Below, one piece after another: positions 55,221-64,000 of a stretch of 64,000 nucleotides of DNA (position 1 is the first letter of the stretch; each line of letters opens with the position of its first letter). Source of the DNA: Allocoprococcus comes (GTDB lineage Bacteria > Bacillota > Clostridia > Lachnospirales > Lachnospiraceae); the NCBI RefSeq assembly GCF_013300725.1, contig NZ_JAAIMM010000016.1:1-64000 (forward strand), in the 5' to 3' direction. Position numbers and translations under genes: made by a program. Below the pieces are notes generated by a model. The model saw only the letters and a program-made list of their open reading frames with translations, searched no databases and had not been told where the DNA came from.

Positions 55221-58200
55221 TTATTTTCTTTTTCTGCGCTTCCAGGCAAAGCCGCCCATACCTACTCCGAGCGAAGAAACTGCAAGTCCTAACCAGCCAA
55301 GTACGTTTGCCGGATCTCCGGTCTTCACAGAATCGCTTCCGCTTGTCTTTGATCCATTTGTTGTACCATCTGTTTTCTTTACAGATGAGCTGTCTTTCTT
55401 TGCAAGTGCCTTGATTGCTTTGTTCAGGCTGTTTGTTGCATTATCTACTGCTTCCTGGCTTTCTTTTGCTTCCAGTGCTTTCTGGGCATCTGAAAGTGCG
55501 CTCTGCAGTGCTTTCCAGCTATCTGCTGTGTAATCTGCTTCTTTAAGCGCTTTTGCGTCTGCAATTGCTTTTTCAAGAGAAGCAGTATTGATTGCAACCG
55601 GTTCTTCTTCAGCTTTAACCAGTGCATCTTTTGCTGCATTTAAAGCAGCAAGTGCCTGATCAACTGCATCCTGACTTTCCTTTGCTTCCAGTGCAGTACG
55701 TGCACTCTGCAGTGCTGCCTGGTATACACTCCAGCTTTCTGCTGTGTAGTCTGCTTCTTTGAGGTTATCAGCTTCTGCAATTGCAGCTTCCAGTGCTGTT
55801 GTATCAACCTCTGCCGGTGCCGGAGTCTCTGCTATCTTGTAAGTAAATGTAAGCGGAGTTGTATAACCTGTTGAAGCTACTGTAATCTGGAATTCCGTTC
55901 CAGCTACCGCATCCTTAAATGGATCTGCATCTGTCTTGATCGTACCATCCTTATTGATAATAACTACGGAGCCTCTTCCACTTGCTGCATAATCTTTACC
56001 ATTTACATTTACAGAAGTAATATTTCCAAGATAAGCTTTAAGCGCATCTGTGTCAAATCCTGCTGCCTCTACAAGTTTCTTGTTCTCTGCATCATATGCT
56101 GCAGGCATATCTTTTGTTGTCAATGTAAATGTTGTAACAACATCTGCATATTTCTTGTTCTTATCTTTAATTGTGAGAGTATATTTTCCAGGTTTTACAG
56201 AAGCTGCTGCTCTGCTCTCTGTCGCTGCTTTAAAAGTCAGCACATTACCTTCTACCGACACATCCAGTCCAGCCACACTGTATTCCGGATCAAATCCATC
56301 CGGAAGCTGTACATTGATTGTAGTCTTGCCTGCTTCAATATCTGCATCTGCAACTTCTGCTTTTGTAGTTTCTGATTTTACAGGAACATAGATATCTTCG
56401 ATATCCATTGTATATACCCCATTTGTTGTATAATACTCAATGCTGTCAATCGTCTTACCCATCATAGATTTATAGTGTTCAGAAGATGTCGGGCAACCAT
56501 GTACTTCACTTGTAAATCCGGTACTCCATGCGATTTCATTACCTCTCCAGATATTTTCCAGATGACGCATACCATAAGCGGTTCCGTCTGTTGTCTTTAC
56601 TACAACTGCATTTACATTATCTGATGTGATTTCTTCTGGAAGTCCAGCAAGATCAAGCTCATAATCTCCATAAGATGTTTCGGTTGAAAGTTCAGCTGTA
56701 ACTCCTTCTACTTTCGTTGCTTCCTGACCTTTTACTTCACTGAACACAAGATTTCCATCTGCATCGACAGAAGCTTCTTTATAGTTTGCCGGTGCTTCTG
56801 TAAGTGGATAGTATGCATAAGATGCATTCTCAAATAATGTGTCTTTTCCAGTCAGTGTTGTGGTAGTTGTCTGTCCTCTGTTTGTAACTGTAATTTCTAC
56901 GGAATCACTGTCTTTCACTTCTTTATATTTTGAAAGATCTACCGAAGGGTCTACTTTTACAGCATAAGTGATGCCATCAATCTTGGATCCATCTGCATTT
57001 TCATGGTATGATCCACCTGCAAGACCTTTGGTTCTGGTCTTGTTCTTTGTCGCAGAAGTAAATGCATCTACCGCAATATCATTACCTGTTGTTTCAGCTT
57101 TGTAGAATTCTGCGTATGGGATGTTCATGAGAACATATTGCGCTTTCACAAGAGAGCCAATTGCATCTGTCAGATGTTTAACCTGTTCGTTTACTTCTGA
57201 CTTCAATGGATTTTCTGACTTAAGGAGATCTTCTGATTCTTCCAGTTCATCCTGCATCTTCTTCCAGCTATCAGTAGTATACGCAGATTGATTCAAGGCT
57301 TTTGCTTCATCGATCTTGGCCTGCAATGCCGCTATTTCTTCTGCACTTGCTGTTTTTAATGTGGCAATATTCTCTGTTCCAACCTCAAAATTATAGCTGT
57401 AATCAGCATAACCAAGTCCATAAATCGTAATCTTCCAGTAACCGGTTCCATCTGTATTTTCCGGCAGCTGGCATCTTAAAGAATCAGTAAGTCCAAGCTG
57501 GATCCCCATTGATTTATGCATCCAGTTATCTGCTGCAAATTTCGTTCCAAATACTCTTACCGGATTTGTATAAGTACCATCATTTCCATAGTATGTCCAT
57601 TCAACAGCCTGCATTGCAGAACCAAGTCCGCCATAATTTCCATTAAAATCTACACGGATGAATTCTCCATAGCTTCCAACTTTATCTCCTGCTTTGACAT
57701 CCGGAGTAACATCAGCAGTTGCAAGCTGTGTATCCTTTAATCCAGAATAAGATCCTGTTGTTCTTGCTGAAAATGCGAAAGAACCATCTTTCTGCTTTTC
57801 TGCTGTCTTAAGACCATTTGTATTCGCTGTTACATCTGCAATCGTTTTGTATGACTTGAGCTGGTTTTCACCGTATCCACCAATCAGTTCACCGCCATTT
57901 TCTACGACTGTATATTTTTCTTTCAATGAACTCAGATCTACTGTTTTTACCTTAACCGGCACATATTTAAGACCGGTTACTTCATATTCTTTCTGTGTAA
58001 ATGAACTTCCATTTTTTGCTGTAAATACACCTTTTGCATAAGTATAAGTCGTACCATCTGTCATCACTGCCTGATCTTTACCTTCCCAATGTGACAAATA
58101 ATGTTTTTCACCCTCAGTGTCTTCAATCACTGCAGTACACTGAAAACTTCCTCTGTGAAGTCCATGGTTTGTTGTAGCTCTTGTAACAGTGTCAAACGCA

Positions 58201-60317
58201 CCTTTATCATATTCATTCCTTGAATCTGTAACATCTGACGATTTTGTACTTCCTGCATTATACACCCCTTCATTTGCCCAATATTCAGCCCAGCTCATTC
58301 CAACATAAACATAAGAATATTCACTGTCTTCTCCAGACACTTTATAAGTAAATGTATACGGCTGATATCCATCTTCTGCAATTGTTATAGCAAATGCATC
58401 TCCTGCTTTTGCATCTTTGAATACATCTTGTTCAAGATCAAGTTTACCATCTTCTTTAATCAGTTTTACTGCTTTCTTTCCAGATGTTGCATATTCTTTT
58501 CCATTTACTGTCACAGATGTAATATTTTTTAAATATATCTGATATTCGTCTGCACTTGCATCCTCCGCTTTCTCCAGCGCCGGTTCTTTTCCGTCTTCAT
58601 TATATTTTGCCGGAATTGCTTCTGTATACAAATTAAATGTAGTTGAAATTGGCGCATAAACACCGCTCTTATCATTGAGAGTTAATGTATATCTGCCTTT
58701 TTCCGGTGTCTTATTAAATGTGATTGTTCTGGTTGTGCCTTTCTCGGTTTTTGTAATATCTACTGTATAGGCATCTTTGTCCAGTCCTTCGATTTCGTAT
58801 TCTTCTTCAAAATCTTCTAGAATACTACTTACTGTGATTGCTGCACTTTTAGCATTAATTGATGTATCACTAACAGAAACAAATCCTGAGAACTTCTTTG
58901 CGACTTTCTGATCCATTGGAATTTCATAAATTCCCTTGTCTGTGTAGTAAGTTACTTTATTGATCGTCTGTCCCATCATCGCAGCATAATCTTTATAATC
59001 AAGGTTGTTTCCCTTTGACTGTGTTACAAATCCGGTACTCCATGCAAGTTCTTTGTTTTTCCAGATATTTTCCAGATGACGAAGTCCATATTTGCTGCCT
59101 TCCTCGGTACTGATTACTACACCATATACAGTTTTAATCTCTGACGGAAGTCCGCTTATATTTAACTGATAATCACCATATCTTGATGAAGTTGAAAACT
59201 TTGTTGTGGCATCTGATAAAGTCTGTACCTCTGTTCCTTTTATTTCACCAAAGCTCAGGCTTCCATCAGAATTTACTGTTGCTTCTTTATAGTAAGATGG
59301 TGCTTCACTTAAAATATAGTATGAATAGCTTGCACTTTCAAATAATGCATCTTTTCCAGTATAAGTTGTTGTCGTTTCACCATTTTTTGACTGTGTAGTA
59401 ATATCAACTTTACTCTCATCTGTAATCTGTGTGTAATTTTTCAGTACTGATGCATCACTGATCTTAACCGGGAAAGTTACACCTGTAATATCCGATCCAT
59501 CACTGTTTACATGATAAGATCCTGCTACAAGTGTTCCTCTCGTTTTCTGCTTTGTTGCTGATGAAACCGCATCCGCACCTGTCACACCTTCTGCTTTGTA
59601 GAAATCAGCATATGGAATGTTCATTAACACATAGACTTCTTTCTGTACTTCCGGAGTTTTTGCTTCAAGTGCATCCATTGCATCTGTTAAAGCTTTTGCT
59701 GCTGCATCGACTGTTGCCTGGTCTTTTGCTGTAAGAGCATTTTTTGCTGCTGTCAGCTTTTCCTGCATATTACTCCATGACTCTGCAGTATAATCTTCCT
59801 CTTTATCTTTAAGTGCCTCCGCCGATGCAATTGCACCACTTAACGCTGTCGTATCTACTGTTACTTCAGTTGATGCTGCCGGAGCAGACTGAATCGCTTC
59901 GAGCGCAGCTGCTTTAACTGCCGTTGCTGTACATGTAGCACCAGTCTTTGTATCCCAACCGTTTATTGTATCTTCTGTCGCATCTTTATCTTTTAGTAAT
60001 GTGTTGATTCCTTTTGACTTATTATAAGCCTTGTTAAAATAAGAATCATTAGTAGTTGAATCATATCCATTCTTAGGCGTAACCGTAATATTTGAAAATT
60101 TCCCATCGGAAACAATAAGGCTTACCTCCACATCATACTCATCCCAATCATTTTCATCATCCGGATTATTAACAACATGCTTTGTTGCTGTATAAGTTCC
60201 ATCCTTTGCAACTACACTACCCGATGCCGCAAACACCGTCGACGGGCAAAGTCCAGCTACCATCGACATCGCCACAGCCATTGTCATAGCCTTTGTCTTA
60301 ATCGTTCCCTTTCCCAT
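55221..60317 (-). CDS. Large surface protein with FMN-like, FIVAR and Tp47-like domains and sortase-type tail
   Basis: The 1698 residues start with a signal peptide (about 1-30, VFAASG). An FMN-binding-like domain (36-145) ends in DTKTGATCT at 122-130. FIVAR-like helical modules lie at 153-219, 989-1057, 1504-1567 and 1576-1639. A Tp47-like core (668-985) matches the Treponema pallidum 47-kDa lipoprotein: VGMSWAEYWANEG, RATTNHGLHRGSFQ, TGLKYVPVKV, ANTNGLKTAE, WTYYGNDGTYTNPV. Two further related modules (VLMNIPYADFYKAE at 230 and VLMNIPYAEFYKAE at 1062) form a duplicated block. The end SVKTGD (1663-1668), a hydrophobic helix and KRRKRK is a sortase-like signal. AAGGAGG precedes the ATG. Penicillin binding is not shown. 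Confidence 0.88.
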   Translation of the reverse strand: MGKGTIKTKAMTMAVAMSMVAGLCPSTVFAASGSVVAKDGTYTATKHVVNNPDDENDWDEYDVEVSLIVSDGKFSNITVTPKNGYDSTTNDSYFNKAYNKSKGINTLLKDKDATEDTINGWDTKTGATCTATAVKAAALEAIQSAPAASTEVTVDTTALSGAIASAEALKDKEEDYTAESWSNMQEKLTAAKNALTAKDQATVDAAAKALTDAMDALEAKTPEVQKEVYVLMNIPYADFYKAEGVTGADAVSSATKQKTRGTLVAGSYHVNSDGSDITGVTFPVKISDASVLKNYTQITDESKVDITTQSKNGETTTTYTGKDALFESASYSYYILSEAPSYYKEATVNSDGSLSFGEIKGTEVQTLSDATTKFSTSSRYGDYQLNISGLPSEIKTVYGVVISTEEGSKYGLRHLENIWKNKELAWSTGFVTQSKGNNLDYKDYAAMMGQTINKVTYYTDKGIYEIPMDQKVAKKFSGFVSVSDTSINAKSAAITVSSILEDFEEEYEIEGLDKDAYTVDITKTEKGTTRTITFNKTPEKGRYTLTLNDKSGVYAPISTTFNLYTEAIPAKYNEDGKEPALEKAEDASADEYQIYLKNITSVTVNGKEYATSGKKAVKLIKEDGKLDLEQDVFKDAKAGDAFAITIAEDGYQPYTFTYKVSGEDSEYSYVYVGMSWAEYWANEGVYNAGSTKSSDVTDSRNEYDKGAFDTVTRATTNHGLHRGSFQCTAVIEDTEGEKHYLSHWEGKDQAVMTDGTTYTYAKGVFTAKNGSSFTQKEYEVTGLKYVPVKVKTVDLSSLKEKYTVVENGGELIGGYGENQLKSYKTIADVTANTNGLKTAEKQKDGSFAFSARTTGSYSGLKDTQLATADVTPDVKAGDKVGSYGEFIRVDFNGNYGGLGSAMQAVEWTYYGNDGTYTNPVRVFGTKFAADNWMHKSMGIQLGLTDSLRCQLPENTDGTGYWKITIYGLGYADYSYNFEVGTENIATLKTASAEEIAALQAKIDEAKALNQSAYTTDSWKKMQDELEESEDLLKSENPLKSEVNEQVKHLTDAIGSLVKAQYVLMNIPYAEFYKAETTGNDIAVDAFTSATKNKTRTKGLAGGSYHENADGSKIDGITYAVKVDPSVDLSKYKEVKDSDSVEITVTNRGQTTTTTLTGKDTLFENASYAYYPLTEAPANYKEASVDADGNLVFSEVKGQEATKVEGVTAELSTETSYGDYELDLAGLPEEITSDNVNAVVVKTTDGTAYGMRHLENIWRGNEIAWSTGFTSEVHGCPTSSEHYKSMMGKTIDSIEYYTTNGVYTMDIEDIYVPVKSETTKAEVADADIEAGKTTINVQLPDGFDPEYSVAGLDVSVEGNVLTFKAATESRAAASVKPGKYTLTIKDKNKKYADVVTTFTLTTKDMPAAYDAENKKLVEAAGFDTDALKAYLGNITSVNVNGKDYAASGRGSVVIINKDGTIKTDADPFKDAVAGTEFQITVASTGYTTPLTFTYKIAETPAPAEVDTTALEAAIAEADNLKEADYTAESWSVYQAALQSARTALEAKESQDAVDQALAALNAAKDALVKAEEEPVAINTASLEKAIADAKALKEADYTADSWKALQSALSDAQKALEAKESQEAVDNATNSLNKAIKALAKKDSSSVKKTDGTTNGSKTSGSDSVKTGDPANVLGWLGLAVSSLGVGMGGFAWKRRKRK

Positions 60318-60386
60318 AATTACCTCCTTGTTGTTGATAAAATTTATTATTAAGTCAGCTTCTACTAACCTATAATCAAAAAAAAT

Positions 60387-60902
60387 TTAAACTACCTGTG
60401 CTGCTCTCTCCGATTCTCTTTTTACGATCGGAAGCAGCTTTTTACTTATCATTCCCATCACGAATCCGGTCACTGTACCGGCGATCAGAAGTGCCGGAAG
60501 ATAATAAACCAGTTTCAGATTCTCTACTACAATGGATGCCACGATAATCTGACCGATATTGTGTGACACGCCTCCGGCGATACTGACTCCGGCTACGGAA
60601 AATCCTTTCAGCCTCTTCATCAGTGCCATAACCAGAAAGCTTAAGATTCCTCCTGCCAGACTGTATATGATCGACATTCCATTTCCAAACAAAAAGCCGG
60701 TCAGAAGGATCCTCATAACTACCACCAGAAATACTTCCGGAAGTTCCAGGAAATACAGCCCGGTCACAGTCACCAGATTGGCAACTCCGAGCTTCATTCC
60801 CGGTATCCCGAAATTGATCGGTATTAAGCTTTCCACATAACTGAATATCATCGCCAGTGCAACCAGCATTGCCATATTGGCAAGTTTTCTGTTTTTATTC
60901 AT
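60387..60902 (-). CDS. Gx transporter family protein (EetB-like)
   Basis: This 171-residue membrane protein has five or six helices. The N terminus LANMAMLVALAMIFSYVESLIP and the motif GVANLVTVTGLYFL match the Gx transporter family, sometimes called heptaprenyl diphosphate synthase component I. A member, EetB, is part of the Listeria flavin-based extracellular electron transfer system. Here it sits 15 bases after the NusG-domain gene, as in that system. Its transported compound, if any, is unknown. Confidence 0.85.
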   Translation of the reverse strand: MNKNRKLANMAMLVALAMIFSYVESLIPINFGIPGMKLGVANLVTVTGLYFLELPEVFLVVVMRILLTGFLFGNGMSIIYSLAGGILSFLVMALMKRLKGFSVAGVSIAGGVSHNIGQIIVASIVVENLKLVYYLPALLIAGTVTGFVMGMISKKLLPIVKRESERAAQVV

Positions 60903-60917
60903 CTGCTATTCCCTTTA

Positions 60918-61316
60918 TCATTTTGCGATTGTATCCGGAGCTGCATCTTCCGAATCCGATACTCCAGAATTCTGCTTACTTTCATTTTCCAGAACCTCTA
61001 CCACAAGCTTATGCGGCAGACAAACGATCGTCTGTGTATGCCCGCTGATCTTTCCCTGTTCCTCGCAGTATCCATCCGGGCAGTTTGCCTCTTCCATATA
61101 CGCCTTTCCGTCTTCAATCCGGATCCGGTTATAGAAATCGCCATCCTTTACTTCGATGGTCTGATCCTTCGATAAGGAATACGTTCCATAGATTTTCCCA
61201 TCCAGCGTAACCTGGATTTGATTTCCTTCTTCCCCTCTCGTCAGTTGCATCACAAGCAGCATCGCAAGCGCAATCACAATAATCCCTGCTCCAAGTATTA
61301 GATCTTTCTTCTTCAT
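60918..61316 (-). CDS. NusG domain II-containing protein (EetA-like)
   Basis: The 132 residues have an N-terminal membrane helix (LILGAGIIVIALAMLLVMQL) and an extracytosolic NusG_II-type beta domain with three cysteines: Cys79 and Cys84 in ANCPDGYCEEQG and Cys99 in IVCLPHKLVVEV. This is the hallmark of EetA-like proteins found with Gx transporter proteins and flavin transfer genes. The tail is acidic. It begins 3 bases after the Fe-S protein stop. Confidence 0.87.
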   Translation of the reverse strand: MKKKDLILGAGIIVIALAMLLVMQLTRGEEGNQIQVTLDGKIYGTYSLSKDQTIEVKDGDFYNRIRIEDGKAYMEEANCPDGYCEEQGKISGHTQTIVCLPHKLVVEVLENESKQNSGVSDSEDAAPDTIAK

Positions 61317-61319
61317 CTT

Positions 61320-62192
61320 CTATACACCAAGCCAGAGCAGAAGCATTAGTAAGATCACTGCCCGTAAAATCGTAAACCAGAATTCATTTCCGCAAAGCCC
61401 TTTCACACCGGTATGAATATTTCCTTTCGGACAGGTATCGATACATTTCTGGCACTGGAAACAGTCACCTTCTACCTTTGGAGATCCGTCTTCCGGAAGT
61501 CCGATGTTAGAAGGACATTTCTTCGTACATGCCTTACATCCTTTGATGCAGTTTTCCCGATCTCTGTGAAGAGCGAAAAACGGCAGGACCGGAAGCAGCG
61601 AAAAAACTGCTCCCATCGGGCAGAAATTTCTGCAGAAAAAACGTTCTTCAAAGCACATTCCTGCAATGATCAGAACCAGAAGGACGAGTCCCACCAGATA
61701 TCCGCCAAGCTTAAAGTTGCCGGCATGTAGCATGGAAAATACATCCCACGGGCTGGTTCCTTTTGCCTCGCTGTAGACACCTGCAAAGCACAGGATTGAA
61801 ATCAGTGCCAGTACAATATATTTCAGATAACAGAGCTTTTCTGTCCATGCATCCGCGATCTGAAGAGGTTTCTTTTTTATCTTTTTACAAATCCACACAT
61901 AGAGTGCATGCACGCCGTCTCCCAGCGTACCGAATGCACAGGCAAATCCGCAGAAGAATCTTCCGAACAGGATCGTGTAAATACAGATCACAACCAGTAC
62001 TGTCACAAATGAGGTCATGGAAACCTTCTCGCCTGCACCGATCTGTGTAAATATGTATTTCACTCCGGCAAATGCCGCTGTATACACAGATGGGATAAAC
62101 AGGAAATACAGTACCTGGATCAATGCTCTCAGCCATACATGTAATTTTTTTATATCTTTCGCCGTTAAATTATGAATATCCATCTTTTTCAC
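61320..62192 (-). CDS. NapH-like 4Fe-4S membrane protein
   Basis: The 290-residue protein has five or six helices and two 4Fe-4S motifs near the C terminus: Cys215-x3-Cys219-x2-Cys222-x3-Cys226-Pro and Cys244-x2-Cys247-x2-Cys250-x3-Cys254-Pro. Cysteine pairs at the helix ends (CGFAC at 81-85, CRNFCP at 187-192) match NapH/NosR relatives. Such proteins move electrons from quinol or cytosolic donors across the membrane to periplasmic or extracellular flavoproteins. Its neighbours on both sides support a role as the membrane step. It begins one base after the FMN protein stop. Confidence 0.9.
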   Translation of the reverse strand: MKKMDIHNLTAKDIKKLHVWLRALIQVLYFLFIPSVYTAAFAGVKYIFTQIGAGEKVSMTSFVTVLVVICIYTILFGRFFCGFACAFGTLGDGVHALYVWICKKIKKKPLQIADAWTEKLCYLKYIVLALISILCFAGVYSEAKGTSPWDVFSMLHAGNFKLGGYLVGLVLLVLIIAGMCFEERFFCRNFCPMGAVFSLLPVLPFFALHRDRENCIKGCKACTKKCPSNIGLPEDGSPKVEGDCFQCQKCIDTCPKGNIHTGVKGLCGNEFWFTILRAVILLMLLLWLGV

Positions 62193-62193
62193 G

Positions 62194-62628
62194 TTACTTT
62201 ACCGCCTTTTCCAGCGCCTGCTCCGATGCGTTTTTGATTCCGGTCGAGCTGAATGTCGCACCGCTAATCGTATCTACATCCGCGCTCTGTGCATCGATGA
62301 TCTTCGGAATAATATCTTTCGCCATGGAAAGGTATGCTCCGTCTTCTTTTTCCGCAGATACCACATTGATTTCTGCGATCTTGCTTTTCTCAATCTTTAC
62401 TTCTACCTGGATCGTTCCACCAAATCCATCGGCTTCCCCGGTATAGGTTCCGTCCTTGTAATTTGTGGAATCTCCATTTTCGCTATCTGATTGTCCGTTT
62501 CCGACAACCTGTGCGGAAAGCCGGGCAATCTCATCTTCTTTCGCGCGCGCATCCAGCACCGAATTGTATCCCAGAAGAACCCCCACGATTGCAAGCATAC
62601 TTACCAGTCTTACCCAGAATTCTCTCAT
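62194..62628 (-). CDS. Membrane-anchored FMN-binding protein
   Basis: The 144 residues have an N-terminal anchor helix (VRLVSMLAIVGVLLGYNSVL), a short helical linker and one FMN-binding domain. The flavinylation motif is DTISGAT with Thr125 as the expected acceptor for ApbE-catalysed phosphoester FMN attachment. It resembles the RnfG/NqrC-type domain without the rest of those complexes. It begins 2 bases after the multi-FMN gene stop and 1 base before the Fe-S protein gene. Confidence 0.88.
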   Translation of the reverse strand: MREFWVRLVSMLAIVGVLLGYNSVLDARAKEDEIARLSAQVVGNGQSDSENGDSTNYKDGTYTGEADGFGGTIQVEVKIEKSKIAEINVVSAEKEDGAYLSMAKDIIPKIIDAQSADVDTISGATFSSTGIKNASEQALEKAVK

Positions 62629-62630
62629 TG

Positions 62631-64000
62631 TTATTCAGCCTCCGTATCTGTCGGTCTTTCTGCTGCTTTCAGTACTTTTTTGCATCCTTCCAGGATTGCA
62701 TTGGAAGAGCAGGTTGCGTGGGAAACAGTATCGATGTCCTCCGACATTCCTTTTTCTATGATCTGAGATACCACGCCTTTTATGCTTGACGTACCATTTG
62801 CTGCTTTCAAGATATATCTGTCATTGTCGCTTGCACCATCACCTGTAATATCTGTAATCGCTACAATCTTATCATCACGGATCGTCACTGACATCGTCAG
62901 ATTATATCCTTCAAAATCTTCGTCTTCATCTGGTTCACAAGGTACGGTCACTTCATAGGTTCCACTGAAATACTTCGTATTTTCCTCGTCTTTTCCATCC
63001 TTCGATTCAAGCTGTGCGATTGCCTTTTTCAGCTTTTCTGCTGCTTTGTCAACCGCAGTCTGTTTCGTTTCCTCCAGAGCTTCTTTTGCATCCGCAAGTC
63101 TTGTCTGAAGAACTGCCCAGCTTGCCTCTGTGTATGCATCCTCTTCCAGCTTCTCAGCTTTCTCGATCAGTTCTTCTAACTCTGTCACATCCGGCTTCTC
63201 ATCAATGGATTCTCCATTTGTCACTTTCTCAGCCTGTTTCAGTGCATTCTTGATTGCATTTAACAGTCCTTTGGAGCTGTAGGTTGCTCCTGACACGGTA
63301 TCTACATCGTCTGTCTTCTGTGTCTTGATCACTTTCTTCACAACATCCATTGCCCGATTGAAGAACGCCTCATCATCGGAGCTTTCTGTGATCAGGATCG
63401 CTTTGATCGTCTTTTCCTGGATCACGACTGCAACGGATACATCCCCGCTGTAGCCTTCTGCTGTTCCGTAATAGATTCCTTCCTTGTACGGAACGGTTCC
63501 GGTTACGGTAGAATTATTGTTGTCTGATGAACCATTGTTATTACTGTTGTTGTTATTGTTATTCTGTGAAGTATCTGATGTACCATTTACCGCCGCCTGG
63601 CCCAGTGCATCCCGCACTGCCTGAATAATTCCGACCGAACTGTAGGTTGCCCCGGACACCGTATCCACATTGGTGCTCTGCTTTGCGATGATAGAATCTA
63701 TCAGAGAAGCTGCTTTGGAAATGTAATCGCTTCCGTCACTGTTCTCCACAATCTGGATCGATGCAATCTTTCCTCCGCTGATTTCTACCATAACCTTCAG
63801 CGGACCGCCAAATCCGGTTCCTGAACCGTAGTAGGTTCCATCCTTATATGCTGCCGCATCCTCTACTTTTGCCACACTGGTCGAACTTCCTGCTGCCGCC
63901 GCTGTCTGGCCGGACTGTGCCTGTCCTGTCGTGCTGTTATCCTTTTCCCCGGTCAGCGCATTTTTCACCGCACTGATGATTCCTCTGGAACTGAAAGTTG
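62631..64000 (-). CDS. Multi-domain FMN-binding protein (5' end outside the window)
   Basis: The gene is open to the window edge. The visible part has the end of one FMN-binding domain (TFSSRGIISAVKNAL), two complete ones with DTVSGATYSS (motif Thr codons near 63645 and 63282), an Asn-rich linker, a FIVAR-like helical region (TELEELIEKAEKLEEDAYTE), and a last domain with DTVSHATCSS. That makes at least four possible FMN sites in one extracytosolic polypeptide, a flavin wire. The apparent GTG start at 63968 is only a valine within the frame. It heads or is early in the operon. Confidence 0.87.
   Translation of the reverse strand, partial: TFSSRGIISAVKNALTGEKDNSTTGQAQSGQTAAAAGSSTSVAKVEDAAAYKDGTYYGSGTGFGGPLKVMVEISGGKIASIQIVENSDGSDYISKAASLIDSIIAKQSTNVDTVSGATYSSVGIIQAVRDALGQAAVNGTSDTSQNNNNNNSNNNGSSDNNNSTVTGTVPYKEGIYYGTAEGYSGDVSVAVVIQEKTIKAILITESSDDEAFFNRAMDVVKKVIKTQKTDDVDTVSGATYSSKGLLNAIKNALKQAEKVTNGESIDEKPDVTELEELIEKAEKLEEDAYTEASWAVLQTRLADAKEALEETKQTAVDKAAEKLKKAIAQLESKDGKDEENTKYFSGTYEVTVPCEPDEDEDFEGYNLTMSVTIRDDKIVAITDITGDGASDNDRYILKAANGTSSIKGVVSQIIEKGMSEDIDTVSHATCSSNAILEGCKKVLKAAERPTDTEAE

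Noticed and set aside
55221-60317. Repeated segments as a possible CRISPR or DNA repeat array
   Set aside because: The repeats are protein-level FIVAR and Tp47-like modules with codon-level divergence, not short exact direct repeats with spacers.

Overview
The window is a chromosomal segment of a low-to-mid GC anaerobic Firmicute, most likely a gut Lachnospiraceae (Mediterraneibacter / Dorea / Blautia-like). I infer this from the gene content, not from a marker gene: clostridial-type split purine genes, Hcp, ABC-F, GntR-ClpC, a glycine-reductase-family selenoprotein, AGCS and NhaC carriers, a Tp47-like surface protein, and consensus sigma-A promoters with 17-bp spacers. No phage, transposase, CRISPR array, tRNA or rRNA gene lies inside the window. 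The left edge carries three tandem strong promoters that point out of the window, probably into an rRNA operon.

Layout. 0-0.3 kb: rrn-type tandem promoters. 0.4-7 kb (minus): radA, a small conserved protein, clpC with a GntR regulator, hcp. 7-11.1 kb (minus): glmM, trpS, mscL and an ArsP_2-type permease. 11.1-13.7 kb: a palindromic element, then a metal P-type ATPase with a small HMA metallochaperone behind an ArsR/SmtB-type operator. 13.8-18.7 kb (minus): TetR regulator, radical SAM/SPASM protein, mntP, and a two-gene replacement for PurH. 18.9-23.5 kb (plus): azlCD, a GlnK/GlnL-like two-component system, a PTS_EIIC_2-type membrane protein. 23.6-24.7 kb: an Lrp regulator and a cold-shock gene transcribed divergently. 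24.7-36.4 kb (minus): dipeptidase, methyltransferase, MFS carrier, phospholipase-like protein, ABC-F, rplM-rpsI, a signalling gene split by one in-frame stop, a GH3-like adenylating enzyme and a membrane methyltransferase. 36.6 kb (plus): a GH13 enzyme. 38-42.5 kb (minus): maf, flavin reductase, T-box-controlled tyrS, AGCS symporter.

42.7-50.8 kb (minus) is a carbohydrate ABC uptake locus: YesN/YesM-like two-component system, a second solute-binding lipoprotein translationally coupled to the kinase, the main binding protein and two permeases. A 15-bp motif is shared by the regulator and binding-protein promoters. 51-55.1 kb (minus) is a compact operon: GrdE-like proprotein, GrdB-like selenoprotein (read through an in-frame TGA as Sec347) and an NhaC-family antiporter, with no other glycine-reductase parts beside it.

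55.2-64 kb (minus) is the most interesting region: a flavin-based extracytosolic electron-transfer-like operon. It encodes a multi-FMN-domain protein (cut by the window edge), a single-FMN membrane protein, a NapH-like 4Fe-4S membrane protein, a NusG-domain-II protein and a Gx-transporter protein (the last two resemble Listeria EetA/EetB). It ends in a 1698-residue surface protein with an FMN-like domain, FIVAR helices, Tp47-like modules related to the 47-kDa Treponema lipoprotein, and a sortase-like tail. Electrons could run from the membrane Fe-S protein through covalent flavins to the surface; that route is inference.
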